The notes beneath the pieces were generated by a model, which saw only the letters and a program-made list of their open reading frames with translations, did no database searches and was not told where the DNA came from. A program made the position numbers and the translations under genes. Positions 31,709-41,113 of a stretch of DNA of 64,000 nucleotides are shown piece by piece; position 1 is the stretch's first letter, and each line of letters begins with the position of its first letter. This stretch comes from Macrothele yani (lineage: Eukaryota; Arthropoda; Arachnida; Araneae; Macrothelidae), in contig CM076991.1 in NCBI GenBank assembly GCA_039090855.1, positions 101,754,021-101,818,020 on the forward strand, given 5' to 3'.

Positions 31709-32650
31709 AACTACTATATTTATATACATATATAGAAGTAATTACTATATATCTGGCACAGGGGCGCATTTAGAGGGGGCATCCCCCTCCCGAAAAATGC
31801 TTCATTTTTTGTTTTTGGTTAAAATGCGGCTTACATTAGAAAAAAATGCCTTAATTTAATAAAAATGTATCAACTTACATTAGAACAAAAATGCTTTAAT
31901 TTTCTTCAATTTTTCTTCAATTTTTCATTAACTTTAATTTTGTTCCAGATGGTGGATTTCAAAAACTTCCATTTTTTCGCCCCCACCCTTCCCCGAAGAA
32001 AAATTCTATACACATACCTGAAATAGTAATTACTTCTTCAGACATTTCAGGAATAACAAACTGTTTTCAGCTAAAGAAGAGAAGGGGGAGGTTCTGCAGG
32101 CTTGAAATTTTTATCTGTTAAAATGCATTCAACGCACTCTTGTTCCTGAATCGCGATTCCCAGACAATTAGGTATGATTAGTCTACTTATTATATTTTGA
32201 AGAATACAATGCGTCGTAATACACTTTTTAATAAAATAAACTATAACTAGTACCATTTGAACAAATATTTAAAAAAATTAAATTGAAGAAATATTTGTAT
32301 CATAAAAAGAAACGAAACTTCCTTTTTCATCATAGAATGAATTTATTAAAATTTGGCTCGGTAATCTAAAATGTCTCGGGGGGGGGGGGTCGTTTCCGGG
32401 AGAGCTTCGCCCCCTTGGATGTATGCCTGAAAGAAGCACTGCCTACATGGTAAGACCTTTATTTTGATACCTCAATTGCATATGTTTACGTTAAGCCATT
32501 CTTTCACAACTGGTTTTACAGTAAAAAAACTTATATAAATAACCACGTGCACTGCTTTATACTTTTGCTGACTTAGTGGTCGACATCATCAAAAGGAAGG
32601 GAAGGAATAATTCGCGATATCAAGACCCACCGTTTTATTTCGGTGAACGA
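31600..32650. other. No gene; (AT)n microsatellite and AT-rich DNA
   Basis: T-run at 31607-31626, perfect (AT)n at about 31679-31703, a G-run at 32378-32388. Short phrases such as GGGGGCATCCCCCTCCCG (31775) occur. No coding region is supported. Confidence 0.5.
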
Positions 32651-32659
32651 AAAAAAAAA

Positions 32660-33086
32660 AAAATTAGGCAAACGCAAAATAAGACAAACGCGTATGAGGG
32701 AAAACTTGATACGGACAAACGTGATTAGGGAAAATGAGATTTAGGGGAAACGAGTTTTAGGGTAAACGAGATTAGGGCAAACGAAATTAAGGAAATGGGA
32801 ATTCCGGTAAAAGCGATTTCGGGGAAATGTGATTGGGGTAAACGTGTTTAGGGCAAACGGGAATTAGGGGTAACGAGATTAAGGGGAAACGCAATTGGGG
32901 TAAACGTGTTTAGGGCAAATGTGAATTAAGGGAAACGAGATTTAGGGAAAAACGAGATTAGGACAAACGAAATTAGGGGAAATGGGAATTCGGGTAAAAG
33001 CGATTTCGGGGAAACGCGATTGGGGTAAACGTGATTAGGGCAAACGGGAATTAGGGGAAACGGATTATGGGAAGTGAGGCTACGCG
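32660..33086 (-). repeat. Right TIR array of ~14-bp units
   Basis: AATTAGGGGAAACG-type units in the opposite orientation to the left array, about 30 of them. The cassette GGGAATTCGGGTAAAAGCGA followed by TTTCGGGGAAACGCGATTGG mirrors the left arm order. Confidence 0.9.
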
Positions 33087-33340
33087 TTTTCAATAGGGTT
33101 TGTCCCCAGGAGGTCTCCTACCACATACTAAAATTTCATCGAAATCGAACCTTTTTTACGTTAGTTATGACGCATAAGAGCAGTGGAATGGATTTCGCTC
33201 TTATGTCCTAACCTTTGACCCCATTTCGTTCACTTTCGATAGGGTTCCTTCCCAGTTGGCCCCCTGCCACATACTAAAATTTCATGGAAATCGAAAGATT
33301 GTTACGCGAGTTATCGTGCGGACGGGCATACGCACACAAC
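33087..33340 (-). repeat. Family B copy 3, right part
   Basis: It resumes the unit interrupted at 29370 (TTTTCAATAGGGTTTGTCCC). It ends with GTTATCGTGCGGACGGGCAT, the family B terminus. Confidence 0.8.
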
Positions 33341-33710
33341 GCGTGACGTAATGAGGCAGATGGGAATCGCGACCATCTGCTCGAAGAGTGTGACGTCATA
33401 AAACTTTAATAAGATCCACACACAACGCGTGACGTAATGAGAGAGATGGCGTGACCACGCGTCATAATCTCAATCGCGAGCTTGTGATGTTATAAGATTT
33501 CTAAACATCGGTTACATTAATGGAACGACGACATGACACTGAAAACGTGGTAATTCGGGGTAGTTATTTAACCCACTAAACAAATTTTCCTAAAGTCGAG
33601 CTCAAGCTAAATCGATTTCTAGTACCAGAAAACGGTAGGTTAACGACTTTCATTAAAATCCTTAGAGCCGTTTTCAAAATAATATTTTCATAGATACAAG
33701 AATTGCTCCT
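33341..33710. other. No gene; ~90-bp direct duplication
   Basis: CACACAACGCGTGACGTAAT occurs at about 33333 and again at about 33420, each followed by a related GAC-rich stretch with TGACGT motifs. Non-coding. Confidence 0.6.
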
Positions 33711-34387
33711 TTAAGGTGGACGTCAAGTAATTTTGCTTCCTATACTTCCAATGGAAAAACTTCTGTACACATTTTCTTCACAATTAATGTGTTCCCAAAG
33801 ATGAAAATCTGAACATCGATTAAAATAGCTTCATTTTATAACTTGGAATACCTAATATTTTCCAAAACATAACCATAATTGTGTAATCCAGCATTTATTT
33901 GTCTACTGACTTCATCAAAGTACAGGTCGCGCGCCGCCCCGGTGGCGCAGTGGTCTAAGCGATGGCCTCTGATCATTCGTCCGAAAATGGTCCGGGTTCG
34001 AATCCCGGTTAGGCATGGATGTTGTGTTTGTCTTACGGCACTGGCTCTCTCCCTTCCCTGGAACCAGTGACCCTAAATTAGGGACGGGCGACTGCTTATA
34101 GCCCATTGAGTTGCTCACGGTGGTCGTTAAACCTCCAACAACAACAACAACAACAGGTCGCGCCATCTTTTTTCTGGTTTCAACGCCATCAAAGGAAACG
34201 TTACAGTTTTTTAATATAATTATGGTTATGTTTTAGAAAATGTTAAGTATCTCAAGTTATAATATGAAGTTATATTAATCGATGTTCAAATTTCCATCCT
34301 TGTGAACACACTGATTGTGAAGGAAATGTGTAGAAAAGTTTTTCCATTGGAAATATAGGAAGCAAAATTACTTGACGTCCACCTTAA
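33711..34387. mobile_element. Fold-back MITE with ~170-bp arms
   Basis: The left arm 33711-33882 and right arm about 34216-34387 are inverted copies with roughly 85-90% identity by eye. Both begin TTAAGGTGGACGTCAAGTAA. TTAA at both outer edges would suit a piggyBac-type duplication, but it is also part of the palindrome, so the superfamily is open. The loop held little before a SINE inserted at 33933. Confidence 0.8.
33933..34153 (+). mobile_element. Full-length tRNA-derived SINE with 10-bp TSD
   Basis: CAGGTCGCGC flanks both sides (33923-33932 and 34154-34163), which defines the ends exactly. The 221-bp element has a tRNA-like head from GCCGCCCCGGTGGCGCAGTG (box A) to GGTTCGAATCCCGG (box B). 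The unrelated body contains TTGTGTTTGTCTTACGGCAC and CCCTAAATTAGGGACGGGCG. The 3' end is CGTTAAACCTCC followed by (AAC)n. Transcription would be by RNA polymerase III from the internal boxes, and mobilisation by a LINE. This is the reference copy for the window. Confidence 0.95.
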
Positions 34388-34905
34388 TAGTATGGGATAA
34401 GGGCGATGGAATGGATCCCAATCCTATGTTCTGACCTTTGACCCTATTTGTCCCATTTTCAGTAGGGTTCGCCTCCAGGTGGTCCCCTACCACATAGTAA
34501 AATTTCATCGAAATCGAACCATTTGTACGCACGTTTTGATGCATAAGGGCAATGGAATGCATCCCGCTCCTATGTCCTGATCTTTGACCCCACTTCACCC
34601 TTTTAAATAGGATTCGTCCCCAGGCGGTCTTCTACCACATACTATAATTTCATAGAAATCGAACTATATTTACGCAAGTTATGAGGCATAAGGGCAATGG
34701 AATGTATCCCGCTCCTATGTAGTAACCTTTAACCCCATTTGTCCCATTTTCAATAGGGTTCGTCCCCAGGTGGTCCCTACCACATACTAAAATTTCATCT
34801 AAATCGAACCATTTTTACGTGAGTTATCGCGCCAACAGACGGACGGACCGATGGAAAAAGCTGCAGCATATACGCTTCTTCAACCCTACGGTTGGAAAGC
34901 GTATA
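34388..34905 (-). repeat. Family B copy 4
   Basis: Three clear units spaced about 145 bp (CCTATGT near 34423, 34569 and 34714). Each contains CCCATTTTCAATAGGGTTCG and CCACATACTAAAATTTCATC. It ends with AACAGACGGACGG and CCTACGGTTGGAAAGCGTAT. Confidence 0.82.
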
Positions 34906-34914
34906 AAAAGAAAA

Positions 34915-35030
34915 AGACGAGATATTTTTGTTGTTTCGCGGGTTAACGACTACTATGAGCAACTCTAAGTGCTATAAGCAGTCTCTCGTCCCTAATGTGG
35001 GGCCAACGTGTTCCAAAGAACTGACAGAGC
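34915..35030 (-). mobile_element. Diverged SINE-subfamily fragment
   Basis: GGTTAACGACTACTATGAGC and GCTATAAGCAGTCTCTCGTC are a variant of the SINE 3' body. The same variant (CTATGAGCAACTCTTAA, reversed) ends the satellite at 37796-37850. Confidence 0.65.
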
Positions 35031-35629
35031 AAGAGCCACCTAGCAGACTCGCCGCTCATGAAGTGTCCGAATCTGAGCCAACCTCAAATGAAAGACCAGA
35101 AACGAGTGCCTCAGACGACTCGGCCCCAGTTGGTGGCGCTCATTTTCTGGAGTTTTCAAAAAGTAATGAAACTTTACTTCATCAAATGGACAAAAGTTTC
35201 AGTAAATACGCTGCACCTTGCATGGAAAATCGTAGTGACAGTTAGGGTTAGATGAACGGATGAAAACATGATTTAAAAAATATAACTTTTACAAGCTAAA
35301 ACGAGCAAGTAAGTTATTATGCCATTCAGTAAAGACATAATGCATCGGGAAAATCAGAAAGCAAGTAAAGCTTTTCGATGTTAAAAGGATTTTTCCAGTT
35401 TTAGTCAGTAGAATTTCAGTTACGGTCGAAAGAAATTCCTAAATATACACCACCTAGCCCAAAAAACTTTGCAAAAGAAAAGCATGAAAAGGTGCCAAAA
35501 ATTGCGACCATGGATGCGAAAATCAAATGCCAGAGAAAAACAAAATTTCAAATGGTACATTTAGCTCTTTGGGCGAGTAGTCGGAAGCTTAGGTTTCTAA
35601 GTTTTCGTCTGAGCTAGGAGTACCAGATG
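35031..35629. other. No recognised gene
   Basis: A frame of 105 codons (34928-35245) begins in the SINE fragment and continues with a Ser/Glu-rich stretch. It has no recognisable domain and I do not support it as a gene. Confidence 0.4.
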
Positions 35630-37795
35630 AAACATTAGATGTGTGTTTGTCTAACGCGCTGATTCCTTCCCTTCCCTGGAGCTAGTGGCCCTAAATTAGG
35701 AACAGTGCGTCCCCGATGAACTATTGGATGTGCGTTTGTCTGACGCGCTGACTCCCTCCCTTCCCTGGAGCGATTTGCACTGAATTAGAAACGAAGGCAT
35801 CCCTGATGAATTATTGGATGTATAACTCGCTGACTCTCTTCCTTCGCTGAAGCTAGTGGCTCTAAATTAGGAGCGGGAGGCGTCCCCGATGACCAATTGG
35901 ATGTGTCTAACGCGCTGACTTCTCCCTTCCCTGGAGCTAGTGTCATTGAATTAGGAACGAAGGAAGCCCTGATGAACCACTGGATGTGTGTTTGTCTAAC
36001 TCCCTGACTCCCTCTTTTCTCTAGAGCTAATGGCACTAAATTAGGAATAGAGGCGTCCCCCATGAATCATTGGATGTATAACGCGCTGACTCCCTCCCTT
36101 CCCTGGATGGAGCTAGTGGCCGAAAATTGGGAACGGAAGTGTCCCCGATGTACCATTGGATGTGTGTTTGTCTAACGCGCTGACTCCCTCCCTTCCTTGG
36201 TGCGAGGGGCACTAAATTAAGAATGGGAGGCGTCCCCGATGGACCATGGGATGTGTGTTTGTCTAACGCGCTGATTCCGTTTCTTCTCTGGAGCTAGTGG
36301 CCATAAATTAGGAACGGAGGCGTCCCCGATTACCATTGGAGGTGTGTTTGTCTAATTCGCTGATCCCCTCTCTTCTCTGGAGCCAATGGCTCTAAATTAG
36401 GAACAAAGGCGTACCTGATGAATCATTCAATGTATAACGCGCTGACTCCCTTCCTTCCCTGGCGCTAGCGGCCCTAAATTAGGAACGGGAGGCATTCAAA
36501 AATGAACCCCTGGATGTGTATTTGTCTAACGCGTTGATTCCCTTCCTTCCCTTGGGCTAGTGGCCCTAACTTAGGAACGGAGGCGTCCTGGATGAACCAT
36601 TGGATGTTCGTTTGTCTGACGCGCTGACTCTCTCCCTTCTCTGGAGCTAGTGGCCCTAAATTAGGAACGGAGGTGTCTCCGATGAATTATTGGATGTATA
36701 ACGTGCACACTCCCTCCCTTCTCTGGTGCGAGTGGCCCTAAATTAGTGACGGGAGGCGCCGCGATGAACTATTGGATGCGTGTTTGTCTAACGCGCTGAC
36801 TCCCTTCCTTCCCTGGAGATAGTGCCATTGAAGTTTTTTTTTTTTTTTTTTTTTTGATTGGAGGTTTAACGACCACCGTGAGCAACTCAATGGGCTATAA
36901 GCAGTCGCCCGTCCCTAATTTAGGGTCACTGGTTCCAGGGAAGGGAGAGAACCAATGCCTTAAGACAAACACAACATCCATGCCTCACCGGGATTCGAAC
37001 TCGGACCCCGTTCGGACGAACGATCAGAGGCCATCGCTTAGACCACTGCGCCACCGGGGCGGCCCATTGAATTAGGAACGAAGGAATTCCTGATGACCCA
37101 TTGGATGTGTGTTTGTCTAACTCTCTGACTCCCTCTGTTCTCTGGAGCTAATGGCCCTAAATTATGAACAGAGGCGTGTCCGATGAATCAATGGGTGTAT
37201 AACGTGCACACTCCCTCCTTTCCCTGGTGCGAGTGGCCCTAAATTAGGAACGGGAGGCGTGCCCGAATAACTATTGGATGTGCGTTTGTCTAATGCGCTG
37301 ACTCCCTTCCTTTCCTGGAACTAGTGGCCCTAAATTAGGAACGGGAGGCGTCTCCGATGAACCATGGGGTGTGTGTTGGTCTAAAGCGTTGACTCCGTCC
37401 CTTCCATGGAGCTATGACCCTAAATTAGGAACAAAAGAGTCCCGGATGTACGATTGGATGTGTGCTTGCCTAACACGCTGACTCCCTGTATTCTCTGGAG
37501 CTAATGGCCCTAAATTAGGAACAGAGGCGTCCTCGATGAAACATTGGATGTGTGTTTATCTAACGTGCTGACTCACTCCTTTTCCTGGTGCGAGTGGCCC
37601 TAAATTAGGAGCGGGCGGCTTCCCCGATGAAATATTGGATGTGCGTTTGTCTAACGCGCTGACTCTGTTCCTTTCCTGGAGCTAGTGGCCCTAAGTTAGG
37701 AACGGAATCGTCCCCGGTGAACCATTGGATGTGTGTTTGTCTAACGAGCTGATTCCGTCCTTTCCCTGGAGCTAGTGGCCCTCAATGAACAGGAG
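35630..37795 (+). repeat. SINE-derived satellite, ~22 units of ~90 bp
   Basis: The unit reads roughly GGATGTGTGTTTGTCTAACG, CGCTGACTCCCTCCCTTCCC, TGGAGCTAGTGGCCCTAAAT, TAGGAACGGAGGCGTCCCCG, ATGAACCATT. Most of it aligns, in the same order, with the SINE body (GGATGTTGTGTTTGTCTTAC, GGCTCTCTCCCTTCCCTGGA, CAGTGACCCTAAATTAGGGA, CGGGCGACTG). A shortened variant (GGATGTATAACGCGCTGAC) recurs every third or fourth unit (35818, 36073, 36429, 36691, 37194), hinting at higher-order structure. It is interrupted by one later SINE. Confidence 0.85.
36833..37063 (-). mobile_element. SINE inserted into the satellite, 8-bp TSD
   Basis: CCATTGAA lies at 36825-36832 and 37064-37071, and equivalent satellite units carry it once. 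The element is complete from GCCGCCCCGG (reversed, at 37063) to a 20-plus T-run (reversed A tail). It is younger than the satellite. Confidence 0.93.
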
Positions 37796-37850
37796 ACTGC
37801 TTATGGATTTAAGAGTTGCTCATAGTGGTCGTTAAATCACGAAATAAAAC
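37796..37850 (+). mobile_element. SINE 3' terminus ending the satellite
   Basis: GACTGCTTATGGATTTAAGA, GTTGCTCATAGTGGTCGTTA and AATCACGAAATAAAAC match the SINE 3' end (GACTGCTTATAGCCC, GTTGCTCACGGTGGTCGTTA). This supports the idea that the array grew inside a single SINE copy. Confidence 0.75.
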
Positions 37851-39268
37851 AAAACGAAAAGCAAACAAACAAACAAAAACAAGTAATATGGCGAAAATAC
37901 TGTAACACTACTGTCAGCAACAGTACTGAAACACTACTACCAAATGCGTGTAATTTGCACCGCACACCAAATAAACGCAATTAATTTTGCCGAATAAAAT
38001 CGCACTTGAACACCAAATTTCGCTCCCTGTTTGAAGACTATACGAAATGATGGTTAACATCGCTAACTCAATGTGACCTTGAGTGCTGAAAAGAAATGTA
38101 TTTTTAATGCTGAATATGAAAATCTCATTGAAACTTTTTTCAATTGTTTATCGTTAAGGAAGATTTTTTAGCCGGGTTTTGTTTACTTTTCTTCCTTCCT
38201 TTGCGGAGACGGGGAATTATTTCGTTACGCTGGAAATACCACCCCGGGCTTGAGAGATAAAACTTTTGAATGCTAATGTTGTCGAGCCATGAGCCGAGGA
38301 GGTAAGTAAGGGGACGATGGCGGCAGCGAAGGAGATTATCATATCGCCCGCGAATACAAATGAACGGAGAATGGCCAGCTGAATTTGCATACGATTGCGG
38401 ACGTGTCGGATGGTAATGACGACTTTTCCATTCATTTCCCATCCGCTCCTCAACAATACGAAGACAGAAGAAAGCGAATTAGGGATGGAGATAGAAAAGA
38501 AAGGGATAGAGCAAGCATTAAGCAGCGAAAAGGGAGAAAAAGAACATAGAAGTATCTATTTCAATGCATTTTTTGGAAAAGCATAGGGTAAAAATATTTA
38601 AATGCGGCCTAGTTCAAGTTCCCGGTTCTTTCTCATAACGACAATGTTCCCGAAAACAAAATATTACAAAAGGCATTGATGGGGGCAAAAAAATGTTCTT
38701 TTTCTGTTGTTGTTCTAGTTATCCTGTCTCTGCCCCTTTAGCGAAATAGCGTTTAAGGCTTTAACTTAGATTCAGTGGCGTAGCTGGTTTAAAGCAGACT
38801 GCAGAGCGAAAGGCAGAATTTATATCTGTATTTAGAATCACCAAACCTTTGTGCATATTTCTTATTTCTCGTTCAAGAGATTGCGATTTTTATCAATTTA
38901 AAGTTCTTTCCGATGGGAATACTATTTCTTTTTCTTTTCCTCATGTTCGTTTGATTCGGCTGGAGGTCGGCGATTTGTGGCATTTGTTATTTAAGTTAGT
39001 TTATTTTTTGACTGAAACAATTGAACATAGTTTTATGCTGCTTTAGAAATCTAAAATATTGTTACGACCTAGCCCTGAGAATTAAAATCTTAGGTAGGGC
39101 GTGGTTAATTAAGGAATTTAAATTAAGTGGTTAACTAATTAACAAGTGCTGATTGGGTTCAACTACAGAGAAAAGAATGTACTACATAGAACTACAGGTG
39201 AAAGATTGTACTGAAGGAATTTGTCAACCAGAGATGCATTCCATCTGTGTATTACCTAAGAGAACGAA
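37851..39268. other. No recognised gene; 1.4 kb
   Basis: Non-coding. A few overlapping frames of 60-100 codons (38140-38586) have no motif. No TIRs or arrays seen. Confidence 0.4.
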
Positions 39269-39490
39269 GCCGCCCCGGTGGCGCAGTGGTCTAAGGCGTT
39301 GGCCTCTGATCATTCGTCCGTAAGGGGTCCGGGTTCGAATCCCGGTTAGGCATGTATGTTGTGTTTGTCTTACAGCACTGGCTCTCCCCCTTCCCTGGAA
39401 CCAGTGACCCTAAATTAGGGACGGGCGACTGCTTATAGCCCATTGAGTTGCTCACGGTGGTCGTTAAACCTCCAATCAAAAAATAAAAAA
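39269..39490 (+). mobile_element. tRNA-derived SINE
   Basis: A complete head (GCCGCCCCGGTGGCGCAGTG, box B GGTTCGAATCCCGG) and body, with a CCAATCAAAAAATAAAAAAA tail. A possible short duplication is GAACGAA / GGACGAA. Confidence 0.93.
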
Positions 39491-39639
39491 ATAGGACGAA
39501 AACAAAATCGTAACTTGTCCGTTTTGTTTATGCGGGAAATAGCAACTTTGCTGCCAACAGAATAAACTCGGCACTATAGACTGAGTGGAGAGAAATCACG
39601 AACTACCTACCTAGAACTAGTAACCCTACCACTCTCCCG

Positions 39640-40660
39640 GATAAGTATAGTCACACAGCGAAGCATTGAGTCCACTAGGTCACGAAAACGTTCCACAGGT
39701 ATCTCTACCCATGCTCGTTGCATCGCTGTCCATAAATCTGTCGCATTTCTGTGAGGAGGATCCAAAGCTCGCATGGACTTTTTCCCAGCTTTCCAAGATT
39801 TTTCTTAGGGTTCATGTCCCTAAAACGGGGAACCCACTCCAGGGTGGGAACTCCTCCAAAATGCTTTCTAACCATGTTCCAGTCACCGTGATTTTGTGGG
39901 GGAGGCGTATTGTCCTTCTAGAAATGTCCATTGCCCTGTGGATGCATGATGACCGTGAACGCTTGCAGATGGTCTCCAAGTCTGAACACATAGCGCGGCT
40001 AGTTCAGAGATGCATCCAAATGTACCAGAGGTCCCAACGTGTGCCATTTGAACACGGCTTCGAACCATGTTCTAGTCACCCAGGCTCTGTGGAAAGCGCA
40101 CTGTCCCTGCTGAAAGAGTCCGTTGCCCAGAGGGTGCATAATGACCATGAACGGATGCAGATGGTCTGGAAGGATGGACATGTAGCATGGAAGGTACAGA
40201 GGATCCTCAAAATGTACCAGAGGTCCCAACATGGGCCATTTGAACACGGCTTTGAACCATGTTCGAGTCACCCTGGCTCTATGGGGAAGCGCACTGTCCC
40301 TGCTGAAAGAGTCAATTGCCCAACGTGTGCTATTTGAATAAACGCTTTCTAATCATGTTCTAGTCACGCTGGTTCTGTGGGGAAGCACTCTGTCTCGGCT
40401 GAAGGAGTCCATTGCCCTGTGGGTGTATGACGACCGTGAACAGATGCAGATGGTCTTCAAGAACAGGCACGTATCGTGGAGCCTTGTGAAATGTATCTAA
40501 ACATACCAGAGGTCTCAATGTGTGCTAGTTGAACTCTCCCCAGACCATAACAGAACCTCCACCAGCCTGAACAATTCCTTGTTAACTTGCCGGGTCCATC
40601 GGTTTCTGCGGTTTCCGCCAGATTCGCGCCCACCCATCTGCGCGTAACAGCTGTAAACAG
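39640..40660 (-). pseudogene. Tc1-type transposase remnant with tandem-duplicated core
   Basis: Read on the minus strand from 40660, the traces follow a Tc1 transposase. AGGGSVMVWG is near 40570. The segment HTLGPLVHLD, YVSILADHLHPFMVIMHPQG, NGLFQQ then appears three times in succession. After it, SMRALDPPHRNATDLWTAMQ and RAWVEIPVERFRDLVDSM form the C-terminus near 39670-39790. The repeat period is 192-193 bp (64 codons; for example GAACCATGTT at 40062 and 40254), with a last unit shortened to about 96 bp. The second-aspartate motif (normally QDNAPSH) is corrupted in the copies (QQGQCAFH). No TIRs were found. Non-functional. Confidence 0.8.
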
Positions 40661-41113
40661 GACACAAATCGGACAAGAACATATTGGTTCCAAATGCAAA
40701 TCCAGCAGGAAAAAATATTTGTAATCTGAAACTGATAGATCTTGTCTAGTAAAAATAGAAAATCTCAGAAATAGTGAAATTTCGTTTTGATTTTTTTAAT
40801 AAGACTGATGGTTTTAATCACAGATAAAAATAAATTATAATTTTATCACTTTGAAAAAATTGCACGGCACAGATCATATCATGCTTTAAATTTAGGAACA
40901 AATGTAATACATCACAAGGAAACGAATAAAACAAAACAGTATAGTATGTAACATATTTTAATATAATAGTGTAATATAATGATAAATTATTAATTAAAGC
41001 ATTTCTTACCTTTTACCTGATACACACTCAACCACATTCATACAGGCACACACACACACATACACACATACAATACATAAGCCTAACTACAGTAACATAA
41101 ATACTTAACATAT
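40661..41113. other. No recognised gene
   Basis: AT-rich, with a short (CA)n stretch at 41046-41070. It ends at the RTE target duplication ACTTAACATAT (41103-41113). Confidence 0.45.

Larger units (their letters stand above)
29371..33086. mobile_element. Fold-back (FB/TU-like) element with array-built TIRs
   Basis: TTTTCAAT lies on both sides (29363-29370 and 33087-33094), and the family B unit elsewhere has it once, which indicates an 8-bp target duplication. The two ends are inverted copies. From about 20 bp inside each end both read ATCCGTTTCCCCTAATT, then CGTTTGCCCTAA, ACGTTTACCCCAAT, CGAAATCGCTTTTACCCGAA and TTCCCATTTCCC in the same order. TIRs made of short tandem units are the hallmark of Drosophila FB and sea urchin TU elements. 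The interior has no transposase, only an RTE scrap, SINEs and AT-rich DNA, so this copy is non-autonomous. Confidence 0.78.

Noticed and set aside
33933..34153. Small frames in the SINE copies (repeated MIGGLTTTVSNSMGYKQSPVP-like peptides)
   Set aside because: The same peptide recurs at every minus-read SINE because of shared sequence; SINEs are RNA polymerase III units and do not encode protein.
35630..37795. Regularly spaced repeats that could suggest a CRISPR array
   Set aside because: Units are contiguous ~90-bp diverged repeats with no unique spacers, in a eukaryotic transposon-rich context, and they align with the SINE body.
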